A DNA stretch of 64,000 bases, taken from Idiomarina zobellii. GTDB lineage: Bacteria > Pseudomonadota > Gammaproteobacteria > Enterobacterales > Alteromonadaceae. The notes beneath the pieces were generated by a model. That model was given only the letters and a program-made list of their open reading frames with translations, was not told the DNA's origin and did not search any database. Position numbers and translations under genes: made by a program. This document shows, one piece after another, positions 49,135-57,973 of this stretch (its first letter is position 1; each line of letters begins with the position of its first letter). The stretch is taken from the NCBI RefSeq assembly GCF_900100855.1, contig NZ_FNCB01000006.1, positions 1-64,000 of the forward strand, written 5' to 3'.

Positions 49135-49599
49135 ATGCCGAAACTGAATTGGTTTAACCCCATCCACTGGCTCTCCCTTGGTTTCGGCACAGGGTTAGCC
49201 CCAAAAGCCCCCGGCACCTTCGGCACACTCGTCGGCATACCCGTTGTCTACCTAATTTCCCAGCTTACGTGGCAGTGGCAACTCATCGCCCTGATACTGG
49301 CTACAATTATCGGTATCTTTCTGTGCCAATACACCGCCAAAGCCATGGGCGAGCACGACCATCCATCCATCGTATGGGACGAAATAGTCGGCTACGGCTT
49401 CGCCATGTTTGCATTACCTTTTGAAGCAACCTGGCTCATCGCCGCCTTTATTTTATTCCGCCTTTTCGACATCTGGAAACCCGGCCCCATCGGTTGGTCC
49501 GACAGAAAGCTCACCGGCGGCACCGGCATAATGATGGACGACGTCCTGGCCGGCATCCTAACCACCGCCATCTTGCATGGCGTAGGCCTGATAATTTAG
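49135..49599 (+). CDS. pgpA: Phosphatidylglycerophosphatase A
   Basis: 154 aa, membrane protein with about four helices. GFGTGLAPKAPGTFGTLVGIP, DHPSIVWDEIVGYGFAM and FRLFDIWKPGPIGWSDRKLTGGTGIMMDDVLAG carry the acidic catalytic residues. Dephosphorylates phosphatidylglycerophosphate. Last gene of the cluster; its last seven codons and stop lie inside the 25-bp inverted repeat of the downstream hairpin element. Confidence 0.94.
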   Translation: MPKLNWFNPIHWLSLGFGTGLAPKAPGTFGTLVGIPVVYLISQLTWQWQLIALILATIIGIFLCQYTAKAMGEHDHPSIVWDEIVGYGFAMFALPFEATWLIAAFILFRLFDIWKPGPIGWSDRKLTGGTGIMMDDVLAGILTTAILHGVGLII

Positions 49600-49773
49600 A
49601 GAAATAGCTCTTTCGGAAGCGCTGAGGCTCCAGAACATCCTTTTGAGGACGCCCGTGAATACATCCCTGTAGGGCTTGAGCAGCGCCATTCATGGCGCTG
49701 CACACCTCAATAGGATGTCCCGGAACCTTTGAGTGCGCTCCCTTCGATCTATTTCTCTAAATTATCAGGCCTA
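49583..49773. repeat. Large nested inverted-repeat element 1 (MITE/REP-like)
   Basis: Perfect 25-bp terminal inverted repeats at 49583-49607 and 49749-49773 (left arm starts TAGGCCTGATAATTTAGAG). Within, imperfect arms run ~49608-49648 and ~49702-49748 (shared ACATCC.TT.TTGAGG core), and near the centre sits a 10-bp-stem hairpin GCAGCGCCAT-TC-ATGGCGCTGC (49680-49701). No open frame. It fills the first half of the 370-bp gap between convergent pgpA and dxs and includes the pgpA stop codon. Confidence 0.8.
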
Positions 49774-49787
49774 GATGTATGCAAGAA

Positions 49788-49947
49788 GGGGAGGTTGAGC
49801 ACTTGTAAGCGTTAAAAGCATAGAGCTTCCCCCTGGCGGAGTGTCGAAGGCCATGGATGGCCTTCGTCAAGCGTTCATGGATGAACTTGTAGCGTCTCCG
49901 CCAGGGGGAAGCTTTATGCTCAAGCGAAGCAAGTGAACAACCTCCCC
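49788..49947. repeat. Large nested inverted-repeat element 2 (MITE/REP-like)
   Basis: Outer arms GGGGAGGTTG (49788-49797) and CAACCTCCCC (49938-49947), then near-matching arms leading to a perfect 18-bp match AGCTTCCCCCTGGCGGAG (49824-49841) with its complement at 49896-49913. At the tip two further hairpins stand side by side: GAAGGCCATGGATGGCCTTC (49846-49865) and GTTCATGGATGAAC (49873-49886). Both tips share CATGGATG, close to CATTCATG in element 1. No coding potential. The right end abuts dxs and may terminate its transcription. Confidence 0.8.
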
Positions 49948-49969
49948 TCAGCGCTCGCTTTTCCGCGAT

Positions 49970-51820
49970 CTAGAAAAAGCGGGCTTTGACTTGGGCTTCT
50001 ATGCCTTTGGCGTCGAGGTTGAGTTCGGTGCGGATTTCGGCTTGGGAGCCATGTTTAATGAACTCGTCGGGGAGTCCTAGCTGCAGGACAGGAATAGACA
50101 AGCCTTTGTCGGCGAGATATTCCAGTACAGCACTGCCAGCGCCACCGGCTGTTACGTTTTCTTCAACGGTGACTAAACTGTCGTGTTTGGCAACGGTGTC
50201 TTCAATGGCTTGGGTATCCAGAGGCTTCACAAAGCGCATATCAATAACACTGGCGTTTAATGCGTCTGCTGCTTGCTGAACTTCGGGCAATAGTGTGCCA
50301 AAGTTCAGGAATGCTATTTTTTCACCTTCGCGGACGGTTCTGGCTTTGCCTATTTCTAGTGGCTTGGGGTCTCTCAATTCGAGCCCGACACCGGCTCCGC
50401 GTGGATACCTTACTGAAGCAGGCCCTTTATACTGATAACCGGTGGTTAGCATATCCAGGCATTCTTGCTCGTCACTAGGCGTCATTATGACCATATTCGG
50501 TATGCAGCGCATGTAACTAATATCGAAAGCGCCCTGGTGGGTTGGGCCGTCGGCACCAACAATACCGGCGCGGTCAATAGCAAATAACACATCTAAGTTC
50601 TGTAGCGCCACGTCGTGAATTAACTGGTCGTAACCGCGCTGTAAGAACGTGGAGTAAATAGCGACAACAGGTTTCATACCAGCTATGGCTAAACCAGCGG
50701 CGTAGGTGACACTATGCTGCTCAGCTATGGCGACATCAAAATATTGTTCAGGGTAGGCCTGTGAAAATTCGACCATCCCGGAGCCTTCCCGCATAGCGGG
50801 TGTTATTGCCATTAAGGACTTATCATTTTGAGCCGTGCTACACAGCCATTGGCCAAAAATATCGGAGTAGTTAGGCACTCCCGGTGCCTTTTGTGGCAGC
50901 TCTGATGACTTAGGGTCAAACTTGGGCACGCCGTGGTAACCAATAGGATCTTTCTCAGCGGGCTTATAGCCTTTGCCTTTTTGCGTCACTATATGCAGTA
51001 ACTGAGGACCTTTCAGGTCTTTCATATTACGTAGGGTGTCTACCAGCGCATTAACATCGTGACCGTCAATGGGGCCTATATAGTTAAAGCCAAGCTCTTC
51101 GAAAATTGTGCCTGGCGCCATCATGCCCTTCATATGCTCTTCGGCACGGCTGGCGAAATGACGAATATGAGGCAGTGGACTTAGCAGCTTCTTGCCGCTC
51201 TCGCGTAATGAGGTATAAAAACGGCCAGACAGTAAGCGCGCGAAATGATGGTTCAGCGCACCGACATTCTCTGAAATTGACATGTCATTGTCGTTCAGAA
51301 TAACCAGCATATCGGGTTTTATGTCACCCGCATGGTTCATTGCTTCAAAGGCCATACCGGCGGTCATGGCGCCGTCACCAATAATGGACACCACTTTCTG
51401 CTCACGTTTTTGACGCTGCGCGGCAACGGCTAAACCTAAAGCCGCGGATATTGATGTACTCGAATGCCCAACAGAAAGCACGTCATAGTCGCTTTCTTCG
51501 CGCCATGGGAAAGGGTGCAAACCGTCTTTTTGGCGAATGGTATGCAGCTGTTCTTTGCGACCGGTCAGAATTTTGTGCGGATATGCCTGGTGGCCAACGT
51601 CCCAAACTAACTTGTCATTTGGCGTGTGATAAACGTAGTGCAGAGCAACAGTAAGCTCAACAGTTCCCAGGCCAGAGGCCAGGTGACCACTGCTTTGACT
51701 GACTGAGGTCAGCAAAAACTGACGCACTTCAGCGCATAAATCGGTCAGTTGACCCGGCGCAAGCTCGCGCAAATCAGCTGGAGAATTAATTTTATCGAGT
51801 AACGGGTAATTTTGTATCAT
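49970..51820 (-). CDS. dxs: 1-deoxy-D-xylulose-5-phosphate synthase
   Basis: 616 aa. Thiamine diphosphate-binding [39 protein letters not shown], and the pyrimidine domain [18 protein letters not shown]; substrate-binding [15 protein letters not shown]. First step of the methylerythritol phosphate isoprenoid pathway and source of precursor for thiamine and pyridoxal. Last gene of xseB-ispA-dxs; 4 bp after ispA. Confidence 0.96.
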   Translation of the reverse strand: MIQNYPLLDKINSPADLRELAPGQLTDLCAEVRQFLLTSVSQSSGHLASGLGTVELTVALHYVYHTPNDKLVWDVGHQAYPHKILTGRKEQLHTIRQKDGLHPFPWREESDYDVLSVGHSSTSISAALGLAVAAQRQKREQKVVSIIGDGAMTAGMAFEAMNHAGDIKPDMLVILNDNDMSISENVGALNHHFARLLSGRFYTSLRESGKKLLSPLPHIRHFASRAEEHMKGMMAPGTIFEELGFNYIGPIDGHDVNALVDTLRNMKDLKGPQLLHIVTQKGKGYKPAEKDPIGYHGVPKFDPKSSELPQKAPGVPNYSDIFGQWLCSTAQNDKSLMAITPAMREGSGMVEFSQAYPEQYFDVAIAEQHSVTYAAGLAIAGMKPVVAIYSTFLQRGYDQLIHDVALQNLDVLFAIDRAGIVGADGPTHQGAFDISYMRCIPNMVIMTPSDEQECLDMLTTGYQYKGPASVRYPRGAGVGLELRDPKPLEIGKARTVREGEKIAFLNFGTLLPEVQQAADALNASVIDMRFVKPLDTQAIEDTVAKHDSLVTVEENVTAGGAGSAVLEYLADKGLSIPVLQLGLPDEFIKHGSQAEIRTELNLDAKGIEAQVKARFF

Positions 51821-51824
51821 TCGC

Positions 51825-52712
51825 TCAGTGATCCCGCTTCAGCAGGACGTCAGAAAATTGTTCGAGTTTTGCCGTATTGTAAGGGATATCGGCGAGTGAC
51901 AGTAGTGCTTTCTCATGCAATGAGCTTAAGTATTTTTGAGCACCTTCGACGCCTAATAGCTGAACATAAGTCGACTTGTCCGCCGCTGTGTCCGAGCCCT
52001 GCGGTTTGCCCAGTAGCTCTGTGTTGCCAATAACGTCGAGAATATCATCCTGAACCTGAAATGCGAGCCCCAAATGGGTCGCAAACTCTTCAAAATGAGG
52101 CTGCCATTTTAGTGCTTCCTCTTCACCACACAGCACGCCTATTGTCGCCGCAGCTTCAATTAAAGCACCGGTTTTATGTCTGTGCATGTGTTCAAGTTCG
52201 TGTTCGCTTACCTGTTGACCGGTGGCTTGTAAGTCAATTGCCTGGCCGGCACACATTCCGGCACTGCCACTCGCACGAGCCAATGCATTCACCATAGACA
52301 ACTGACGCTCGGCCTTCAACCCACCTAACGGCCATTCTGACAATAATTCGAAAGCCAGGGTTTGCAGAGAATCGCCCGCCAAAATAGCGGTCGCTTCGTC
52401 AAACGCAATGTGGCAAGTGGGTTGGCCGCGCCTGAGTTCATCGTTGTCCATGGCGGGCAGGTCGTCGTGAATCAGTGAGTAGGCATGAATCAGCTCAATA
52501 GCACCGGCAGCCGTCAAAGCGGCTTGTTTATCGCCACGGCAAATTTCGGCAATAGTCATTAGTAAATAAGGACGGACACGCTTGCCGCCCAGTAGCACGC
52601 CATGCTCCATCGCCCGCCTAAGCGTTTCATTAATAGAGTGACGCGCCAGCTGCTGTTTTAAAAATGCGTCGACTTGCTCGCGCACATCAGCCGTTAACGC
52701 ATTAATGCTCAC
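51825..52712 (-). CDS. ispA: Farnesyl diphosphate synthase
   Basis: 295 aa. First aspartate-rich motif in [14 protein letters not shown] (DDxxxxD) and second in [14 protein letters not shown] (DDxxD); GGKRVRPYL near the N-terminus. Extends dimethylallyl diphosphate with two isopentenyl diphosphates. Overlaps the end of xseB by 4 bp. Confidence 0.95.
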   Translation of the reverse strand: MSINALTADVREQVDAFLKQQLARHSINETLRRAMEHGVLLGGKRVRPYLLMTIAEICRGDKQAALTAAGAIELIHAYSLIHDDLPAMDNDELRRGQPTCHIAFDEATAILAGDSLQTLAFELLSEWPLGGLKAERQLSMVNALARASGSAGMCAGQAIDLQATGQQVSEHELEHMHRHKTGALIEAAATIGVLCGEEEALKWQPHFEEFATHLGLAFQVQDDILDVIGNTELLGKPQGSDTAADKSTYVQLLGVEGAQKYLSSLHEKALLSLADIPYNTAKLEQFSDVLLKRDH

Positions 52713-52945
52713 ATCACGTCTCCGTTATCTTTATCGGCAGAGACTTCCTGAGCAGCCATGAGTGTCGTCACTTTTTGCTCAGCCTGTTGCAGCTGTTGTT
52801 GACTGGTGCGAGCCAGCTGAATGGCCTTCTCAAACTTTTCCAGCGACTTTTCCAGTGGCAGCTCACCATGCTCAAGCTCATTAACTAATGACTCAAGCTC
52901 TTCTAATGCTTGCTCAAACGAAGGGGCTTTTTGTTGTTCTGACAT
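52709..52945 (-). CDS. xseB: Exodeoxyribonuclease VII small subunit
   Basis: 78 aa. FEQALEELESLVNELEHGELPLEKSLEKFEKAIQLAR is the family core (two long helices, shown here discontinuously as FEQALEELE and LEHGELPLEKSLEKFE). Regulates the XseA nuclease subunit. First gene of the xseB-ispA-dxs operon. Confidence 0.93.
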   Translation of the reverse strand: MSEQQKAPSFEQALEELESLVNELEHGELPLEKSLEKFEKAIQLARTSQQQLQQAEQKVTTLMAAQEVSADKDNGDVM

Positions 52946-53126
52946 AATGCTTCTTGCGCAATTGTTGTGTGTTAGGACTAATTATCCGATAAAGAATCCC
53001 GAATGTCAGCCGATGATCTCATTATTCCTGTGTAACATAACAAGAAGATGCTTGTCAGAGCAGCGCTATTGTTTAAGAATGGAGCGTAGCTGGAATGGCA
53101 AAACGTGAATTGGGGAGGAGAACTGA

Positions 53127-53894
53127 GTGGATATTGCAACGCTCATAGGAATCATCGGCGCCATTGGCTTCGTGGTTGTGGCGATGATTTTAGGGGGAGA
53201 CATTGGGCTATTTCTTGATACTCGCTCATTTTTTATTGTTTTTGGCGGCTCCCTGTTTATTACGCTCGCAAACTTCTCGCTTAGCCAGTTCCTGGGCACC
53301 GGCAAAGTTGTCGTAAAAGCCTTCTTTTTCAAAATTGAACACCCGCAAGAGCTTATCGACACTGCGGTTGAAATGGCTGATGCTGCCCGTAAAGGTGGTT
53401 TTTTAGCACTGGAAGAAGCCGAAATCCCCAATAAATTCTTCCGTAAAGGTGTCGACATGCTGGTCGACGGCCACGACGCAGAAGTTGTCAGAACAACTCT
53501 TTCGAAAGACATAAAAATGAGCTTTGCGCGTCATGAAGAGGGCGCTCGAGTCTTTAAAATTCTCAGTGATGTAGCACCAGCCATGGGTATGATAGGTACG
53601 TTGATTGGCCTGGTGGCTATGCTGTCCAACATGGATGACCCTAAAGCCATTGGTCCGGCAATGGCTGTTGCCTTGCTGACAACGCTGTATGGTGCGTTTC
53701 TGGCTAACGTTATTGCTATTCCAATTGCTAACAAGCTAATACTGCGTGCCGAGCAGGAAAAGCTGAATCAGCAGCTGGTTCTGGATGCTATTTTGGGTAT
53801 TCAGGACGGTCAGAACCCGCGCGTTATTGAAGGTATTCTGCGTAATTACCTGGCTGAGTCGAAGCGTATCGGCGATGGGGACGAGGAAGAGTAA
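53127..53894 (+). CDS. pomA: Sodium-type flagellar stator protein PomA
   Basis: 255 aa, four transmembrane helices, MotA/TolQ family. IATLIGIIGAIGFVVVAMILGG at the start, cytoplasmic loop with charged residues, and VAPAMGMIGTLIGLVAMLSNMDDPKAI with the conserved pore proline. Start GTG 53127 follows GGGGAGGAG. With PomB forms the ion-driven torque generator; the sequence resembles the Vibrio/Shewanella sodium-driven type, though ion choice cannot be proven here. Confidence 0.92.
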   Translation: MDIATLIGIIGAIGFVVVAMILGGDIGLFLDTRSFFIVFGGSLFITLANFSLSQFLGTGKVVVKAFFFKIEHPQELIDTAVEMADAARKGGFLALEEAEIPNKFFRKGVDMLVDGHDAEVVRTTLSKDIKMSFARHEEGARVFKILSDVAPAMGMIGTLIGLVAMLSNMDDPKAIGPAMAVALLTTLYGAFLANVIAIPIANKLILRAEQEKLNQQLVLDAILGIQDGQNPRVIEGILRNYLAESKRIGDGDEEE

Positions 53895-53896
53895 TA

Positions 53897-54835
53897 ATGG
53901 CCTCTGAAACAGTAAGAGACGAAGAAGAAGAGTGCGACTGTCCACCACAGGGACTTCCCATGTGGATGGCGACGTTCGCCGACTTGATGACACTGTTAAT
54001 GTGCTTCTTCGTCTTGCTGTTGGCGTTCTCAGAAATGGACGTGCTGAAGTTTAAGCAAATAGCGGGCTCAATGAAGTACGCACTTGGCGTGCAGAATAAA
54101 ATTGAAGTGAAAGACATTCCTAAAGGCACTAGCGTTATTGCTCAGGAGTTCCGTCCGGGGCGTCCTGAACCAACACCTATAGAAACCATTCAGCAGCAAA
54201 CCGTTGAAATGACCCAGCAAATGCTGGAGTTTCAGGAAGGTCAGTCCGATTTTGCCGGCGGTCAGCAAACCGAGCGAGGCGGTCAGGAAGCGGACAGTCA
54301 GGAAGACGAAAAACAGGCGGAGTCAGAAAACACTGAAGCCATGACTCAGGTGTCTAAAGAGCTGATGCGACGCATTGAGCAACAGCTCGAAAATGAAATT
54401 AAAGCAGGCACCATTGAGTTAGAGCAGCATGGTCAGCAAATCATTATTCGTATCCGTGAGCAGGGCTCCTTCCCGGAAGGTTCCGCTTTCTTGCAGCCGC
54501 AGTTCCGGCCAATTATTCAGGAAGTAGCGACTGCGCTTAAAGAAATTCCGGGTGAAATCACTATTTCAGGACACAGTGACAACGAGCAAGTAGTGTCAGA
54601 AATTTACTCCTCACGTTGGGACCTGTCTAGCAAACGGGCGGTTGCAGTCGCCGAAGAAATGCTAAAAGTCGATGACTTTAGCGAAGACCGTATGGTGGTT
54701 ATGGGCTACTCAGACACCAAACCGCTGGTGCCTAACAACTCTGAAGAAAACCGTCGCCGTAACCGCCGGGTTGAAATATCGGTGATGCAGGGTAAAGCGG
54801 CAGAGTCAGAGCAGCAGGTTGACGTTATAGACTAA
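53897..54835 (+). CDS. pomB: Flagellar stator protein PomB
   Basis: 312 aa. Cytoplasmic N-terminal CDCPPQGLPMWMATFADLMTLL, whose aspartate binds the driving ion, one transmembrane helix, a Gln/Glu-rich plug-linker (~90-150), and a C-terminal OmpA-like peptidoglycan-binding domain (ITISGHSDNEQVVSEIYSSRWDLSSKRAVAVAE; NRRRNRRVEI). 2 bp after pomA. Confidence 0.93.
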   Translation: MASETVRDEEEECDCPPQGLPMWMATFADLMTLLMCFFVLLLAFSEMDVLKFKQIAGSMKYALGVQNKIEVKDIPKGTSVIAQEFRPGRPEPTPIETIQQQTVEMTQQMLEFQEGQSDFAGGQQTERGGQEADSQEDEKQAESENTEAMTQVSKELMRRIEQQLENEIKAGTIELEQHGQQIIIRIREQGSFPEGSAFLQPQFRPIIQEVATALKEIPGEITISGHSDNEQVVSEIYSSRWDLSSKRAVAVAEEMLKVDDFSEDRMVVMGYSDTKPLVPNNSEENRRRNRRVEISVMQGKAAESEQQVDVID

Positions 54836-54868
54836 GCGCTGGTTTCTGGCGCTTAGGACACGTATAAT
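54832..54868 (+). promoter_or_regulatory. Hairpin at pomB end plus thiI promoter
   Basis: CTAAGCGC-TGGTTTCTG-GCGCTTAG (54832-54856) is a perfect 8-bp stem including the pomB stop. It has no T-run. A perfect -10 TATAAT lies at 54863-54868, 33 bp before the thiI start; the -35 region (about TGGTTT, 54840-54845) falls in the hairpin loop, so folding and promoter use could compete at the DNA/RNA boundary. Confidence 0.45.
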
Positions 54869-54901
54869 TGCCGACTTTCCCCAACGTCTAATGATATTGC
54901 T

Positions 54902-56356
54902 ATGAAGTTTGTTGTTCGTCTGCACGCCGAAATTACCATCAAAAGCGCATCCGTAAGAAAACGCCACGGTAAGGTGTTAACCAATAACTTGCGCAAAATT
55001 TTGGCGCCGATACATCCGTCCATTTATGTGAAGTGGCTTTGGGATCGCATTGAAGTAGCAGCGGATACCGACAGCAATGATGCGCGCGACGCCATACGCG
55101 AAGCGCTCAGACATACTCCGGGCATTTCATGGTTTGCCGAAGTTATCGAGCAGCCGTTAACGACTTTTGACGACATTGCTGATTTAGTGGGTGAGCATTG
55201 GAATAAGCGGCTGCAAGGTAAAAGCTTTGCGGTGCGTGTAAAGCGGCAGGGTAAACATGAGTTCAATTCTCAGCAACTTGAGCGTTACATCGGCGGATAT
55301 TTATTAAAACATTCAGAAAACTCCCGTGTTCAGTTAACCCGACCTGACGAAGAAGTGCAGTTGCAAATTACCAATCAGGTGGTTCATTTAATTGGTGAAC
55401 GTATCGACGGCCTGGGCGGCTTTCCTATTCCAACGCAGGAAACGGTGCTGTCCTTGCTCAGTGGCGGCTTTGATTCGGGCGTTGCCAGTTATGAGTTTAT
55501 TCGCCGAGGCGCACGTACTCATTTCTGCTTTTTCAACTTAGGGGGTGACGCTCACGAAGTAGCGGTGCGTCAAATTGCCTATTTCCTTTGGAAAAAATAC
55601 AGCTCATCGCACCCTATTAAGTTTATTAGTGTCGACTTTGCACCTATTGTCGATGACATTTTAACGAATGTCGATAATGGCCAAATGGGGGTTGTACTAA
55701 AACGTCAAATGCTAAGAGCGGCTGCCCGGGTTGCGCACTATGTAAAAGCCCAGGCTTTAGTCACTGGAGAGGCTATAGGCCAGGTGTCGAGCCAGACATT
55801 GTCAAATTTACGCATCATTGATCAGGCGACACCGGCACTGGTGCTACGCCCGCTAATTACCAAAGACAAACAGGAAATTGTCGATGAAGCGAAGAAAATA
55901 GGCACCGAGCCGTTAGCTAAGTCAATTCCTGAATATTGTGGGGTTATTTCGAATAAGCCGACGGTTAAAGCTGTGCCTGAAGTTATCGAGGCGGAAGAAT
56001 CGAAGTTGAACCAGGATTTGTTAGAGCAGGTCGTGCGTGCATCTAATGTGTTGAGTATGCAGGATATTGCTGAGCAAACTGAAAACGAATTGAAAATGCC
56101 GGACACTACAGCGGAACTCAATAAACAGAGTGTCATCATAGATATTCGTAATGACGATGAAATTGAAGCTGCGCCATTGAACGTTAATGCAGAGGTCATC
56201 GAAATTCCGTTTTTTAAACTAGCCACGAAGTTTCCTGAATTGGATCAAAACCGTGACTATTTGCTTTACTGTGATCAGGGAATTATGAGTCGTATGCAGG
56301 CGTTGCTATTGCACGAAAATGGCTTTACCAACGTATCTGTTTATAAGCCTGACTAA
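54902..56356 (+). CDS. thiI: tRNA 4-thiouridine synthetase / thiamine sulfurtransferase ThiI
   Basis: 484 aa. N-terminal ferredoxin-like and THUMP domains (1-~165), PP-loop ATPase motif LLSGGFDSGVASYEFI, the conserved cysteine in PEYCGVISNKPTVKAVPE, and a C-terminal rhodanese domain with persulfide cysteine in YLLYCDQGIMSRMQAL. Transfers sulfur from IscS to U8 of tRNA and to ThiS for thiamine. The rhodanese domain is present, so both functions are likely. Confidence 0.95.
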   Translation: MKFVVRLHAEITIKSASVRKRHGKVLTNNLRKILAPIHPSIYVKWLWDRIEVAADTDSNDARDAIREALRHTPGISWFAEVIEQPLTTFDDIADLVGEHWNKRLQGKSFAVRVKRQGKHEFNSQQLERYIGGYLLKHSENSRVQLTRPDEEVQLQITNQVVHLIGERIDGLGGFPIPTQETVLSLLSGGFDSGVASYEFIRRGARTHFCFFNLGGDAHEVAVRQIAYFLWKKYSSSHPIKFISVDFAPIVDDILTNVDNGQMGVVLKRQMLRAAARVAHYVKAQALVTGEAIGQVSSQTLSNLRIIDQATPALVLRPLITKDKQEIVDEAKKIGTEPLAKSIPEYCGVISNKPTVKAVPEVIEAEESKLNQDLLEQVVRASNVLSMQDIAEQTENELKMPDTTAELNKQSVIIDIRNDDEIEAAPLNVNAEVIEIPFFKLATKFPELDQNRDYLLYCDQGIMSRMQALLLHENGFTNVSVYKPD

Positions 56357-56368
56357 AGAGACGTATTT

Positions 56369-56701
56369 ATGCTGGCAAGAGTGCTGTTTTTTATTCTGTT
56401 AACCGTCACCACGGTGGCGTTTTTATGGCAATTCCCAACGACTGGCGCCCAAAGTATACCTAACTTAGATAAAGCGGTTCATTTTGGAATATTTTTCGTG
56501 CTGGCAATGACCTTTCACAAAGCCTTCGCCTTATCTGCACGATTGTCGCTGTTATTTTTAGCCTGCTACGGCTTGGCTATTGAAGTCGCGCAAAGCTATG
56601 CACCAGGGCGCGGTGCCGATGTCTATGACTGGATAGCCGACGCTTGCGGTGTTATTGCTTACTTTGGCTTACACCATGTATTAAAAAAGTCGCGCTCTTA
56701 A
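56369..56701 (+). CDS. VanZ-like membrane protein
   Basis: 110 aa, four transmembrane helices. PNLDKAVHFGIFFVLAMTF and IEVAQSYAPGRGADVYDWIADACGV fit the VanZ-like family (DK..H.., E..Q...GR..D..D...N/D). VanZ gives low-level teicoplanin resistance in enterococci; proteobacterial members have no assigned role. Its stop overlaps that of srmB by 4 bp. Confidence 0.82.
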   Translation: MLARVLFFILLTVTTVAFLWQFPTTGAQSIPNLDKAVHFGIFFVLAMTFHKAFALSARLSLLFLACYGLAIEVAQSYAPGRGADVYDWIADACGVIAYFGLHHVLKKSRS

Positions 56702-56712
56702 CGCGACTTTTT
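56684..56712. terminator. Bidirectional terminator formed by overlapping gene ends
   Basis: AAAAAGTCGCG-CTCTTAA-CGCGACTTTTT: a perfect 11-bp stem whose 7-nt loop includes the TTAA shared by the vanZ-like and srmB stop codons (56698-56701). The A/T ends give a U-run in both directions, an ideal bidirectional terminator. Confidence 0.85.
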
Positions 56713-57951
56713 AGGTTTTTTCGACTTAACCGGCTTTTTCCCTTTCGTATCTTTCTTCGCCTTTTTCTTAGGCTTAGACCTTTTCGTCGACGGGAATTTG
56801 TATTGAGGACGAAGCCCCTCAATAACACGTCTGTCGAGCTGTGCATTTAAATAGCGCTCAATTTTGCCAAGCAATAGAGCATCATGCGCTTCGACTAATG
56901 AAATAGCCGTACCTTTTTGCCCACCACGAGCGGTGCGGCCAATACGGTGCACGTAAACGTCCGCTTGTTTCGGTAAGTCGTAATTAACCACCAGGGCTAT
57001 GTCATCAATATCCAGTCCGCGGGCAGCGACATCGGTCGCAATTAGCGTGATGTTCTGGTTTTCCTTCAGCGTATTAATAATTTGCTGACGCTCGTCCTGA
57101 GGCATGTCGCCTCTTAGCGTGACAATTTTACGCGTATCAGTAAATTCACTGCGCAGGAAGTTAGCGACTATTTCAACTCGCTCGCGAGTACGCACAAACA
57201 CAAACTGCCGACCGTCAAAGTCTTTTAGGGATGAGACTAAAAGCTTACGTTTGTGCTCATCGGTGTCAGCTAAATGAACCCACTGAACAATTTTACCGCG
57301 CTCGCGCTTGGGTGGTTGCACGTCAATGTACTCGGGCTCTTCCAGCAGTTCTTTAGAAAACTTAATAACCCCGGAGCTACCCAGAGTTGCTGAGAACAAC
57401 AACGACTGCTGTCTGTGTCGCGCCTGCAACGCCATTTCTTTTACCGTAGCGGCGAAACCCATGTCTAGCATGCGGTCGGCTTCATCAATAACCAGCCACT
57501 CGACGCTTTCTAAGTTGTATTGCTCGGCTTCCAGTAAGTCCATCAGACGACCTGGCGTCGCGACCACAATGTCGTGGCTTTTCTCCAACTGAGACAGTTG
57601 ACTGCCATAATTGATACCACCAGTGACAACCACTGACGACAAACCCGTTGCTTCAGAAAACAGCGAGGCTTGTTGGTGTATTTGCTCGGCTAACTCACGC
57701 GTCGGCGCCAACACCAAAATCCGGGCCGGGCCTGGTTGTTTGCGAGGGAAGTCCAATAAGTGCTGCAGCGCCGGCAATAAAAACGCTAAGGTTTTACCGG
57801 TGCCTGTCGGCGCGCTAACTAACAAGTCCCGACCGTCGAGCGCTTGTGGAATACTTAATTGTTGAACCTTGGCCGGCTTGTTTAAATCGGCTGCTTTAAG
57901 AACGCCAATTAAGCGATCATCCAGTTCTAACTCTTCCCAGTCTGGGACCAT
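56698..57951 (-). CDS. srmB: DEAD-box RNA helicase SrmB
   Basis: 417 aa from ATG 57951 (GAGGAAA upstream); the upstream frame extension into the Usp gene is spurious. Motifs: Q-motif AKVQQLSIPQAL, I SAPTGTGKT, Ia PTRELA, II VIDEADRMLDMGF, III SATL, VI HRIGRTARGG. PALQHLLDFPRKQPGPARIL and GTAISLVEAHDALLLGKIERYL are SrmB-specific matches. Lys-rich C-terminal tail. Acts in early 50S ribosome assembly. Confidence 0.92.
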   Translation of the reverse strand: MVPDWEELELDDRLIGVLKAADLNKPAKVQQLSIPQALDGRDLLVSAPTGTGKTLAFLLPALQHLLDFPRKQPGPARILVLAPTRELAEQIHQQASLFSEATGLSSVVVTGGINYGSQLSQLEKSHDIVVATPGRLMDLLEAEQYNLESVEWLVIDEADRMLDMGFAATVKEMALQARHRQQSLLFSATLGSSGVIKFSKELLEEPEYIDVQPPKRERGKIVQWVHLADTDEHKRKLLVSSLKDFDGRQFVFVRTRERVEIVANFLRSEFTDTRKIVTLRGDMPQDERQQIINTLKENQNITLIATDVAARGLDIDDIALVVNYDLPKQADVYVHRIGRTARGGQKGTAISLVEAHDALLLGKIERYLNAQLDRRVIEGLRPQYKFPSTKRSKPKKKAKKDTKGKKPVKSKKPKKSR

Positions 57952-57973
57952 CTTCTTTCCTCTTAAAAAGCAA

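Noticed and set aside
53127-54835. Assigning the stators as ExbB/TolQ-TolR or MotAB of proton type
   Set aside because: The second protein has an OmpA-like peptidoglycan domain with plug-linker, and the first has the PomA N-terminus, so flagellar sodium-type stators fit better. Ion choice itself remains inferred.
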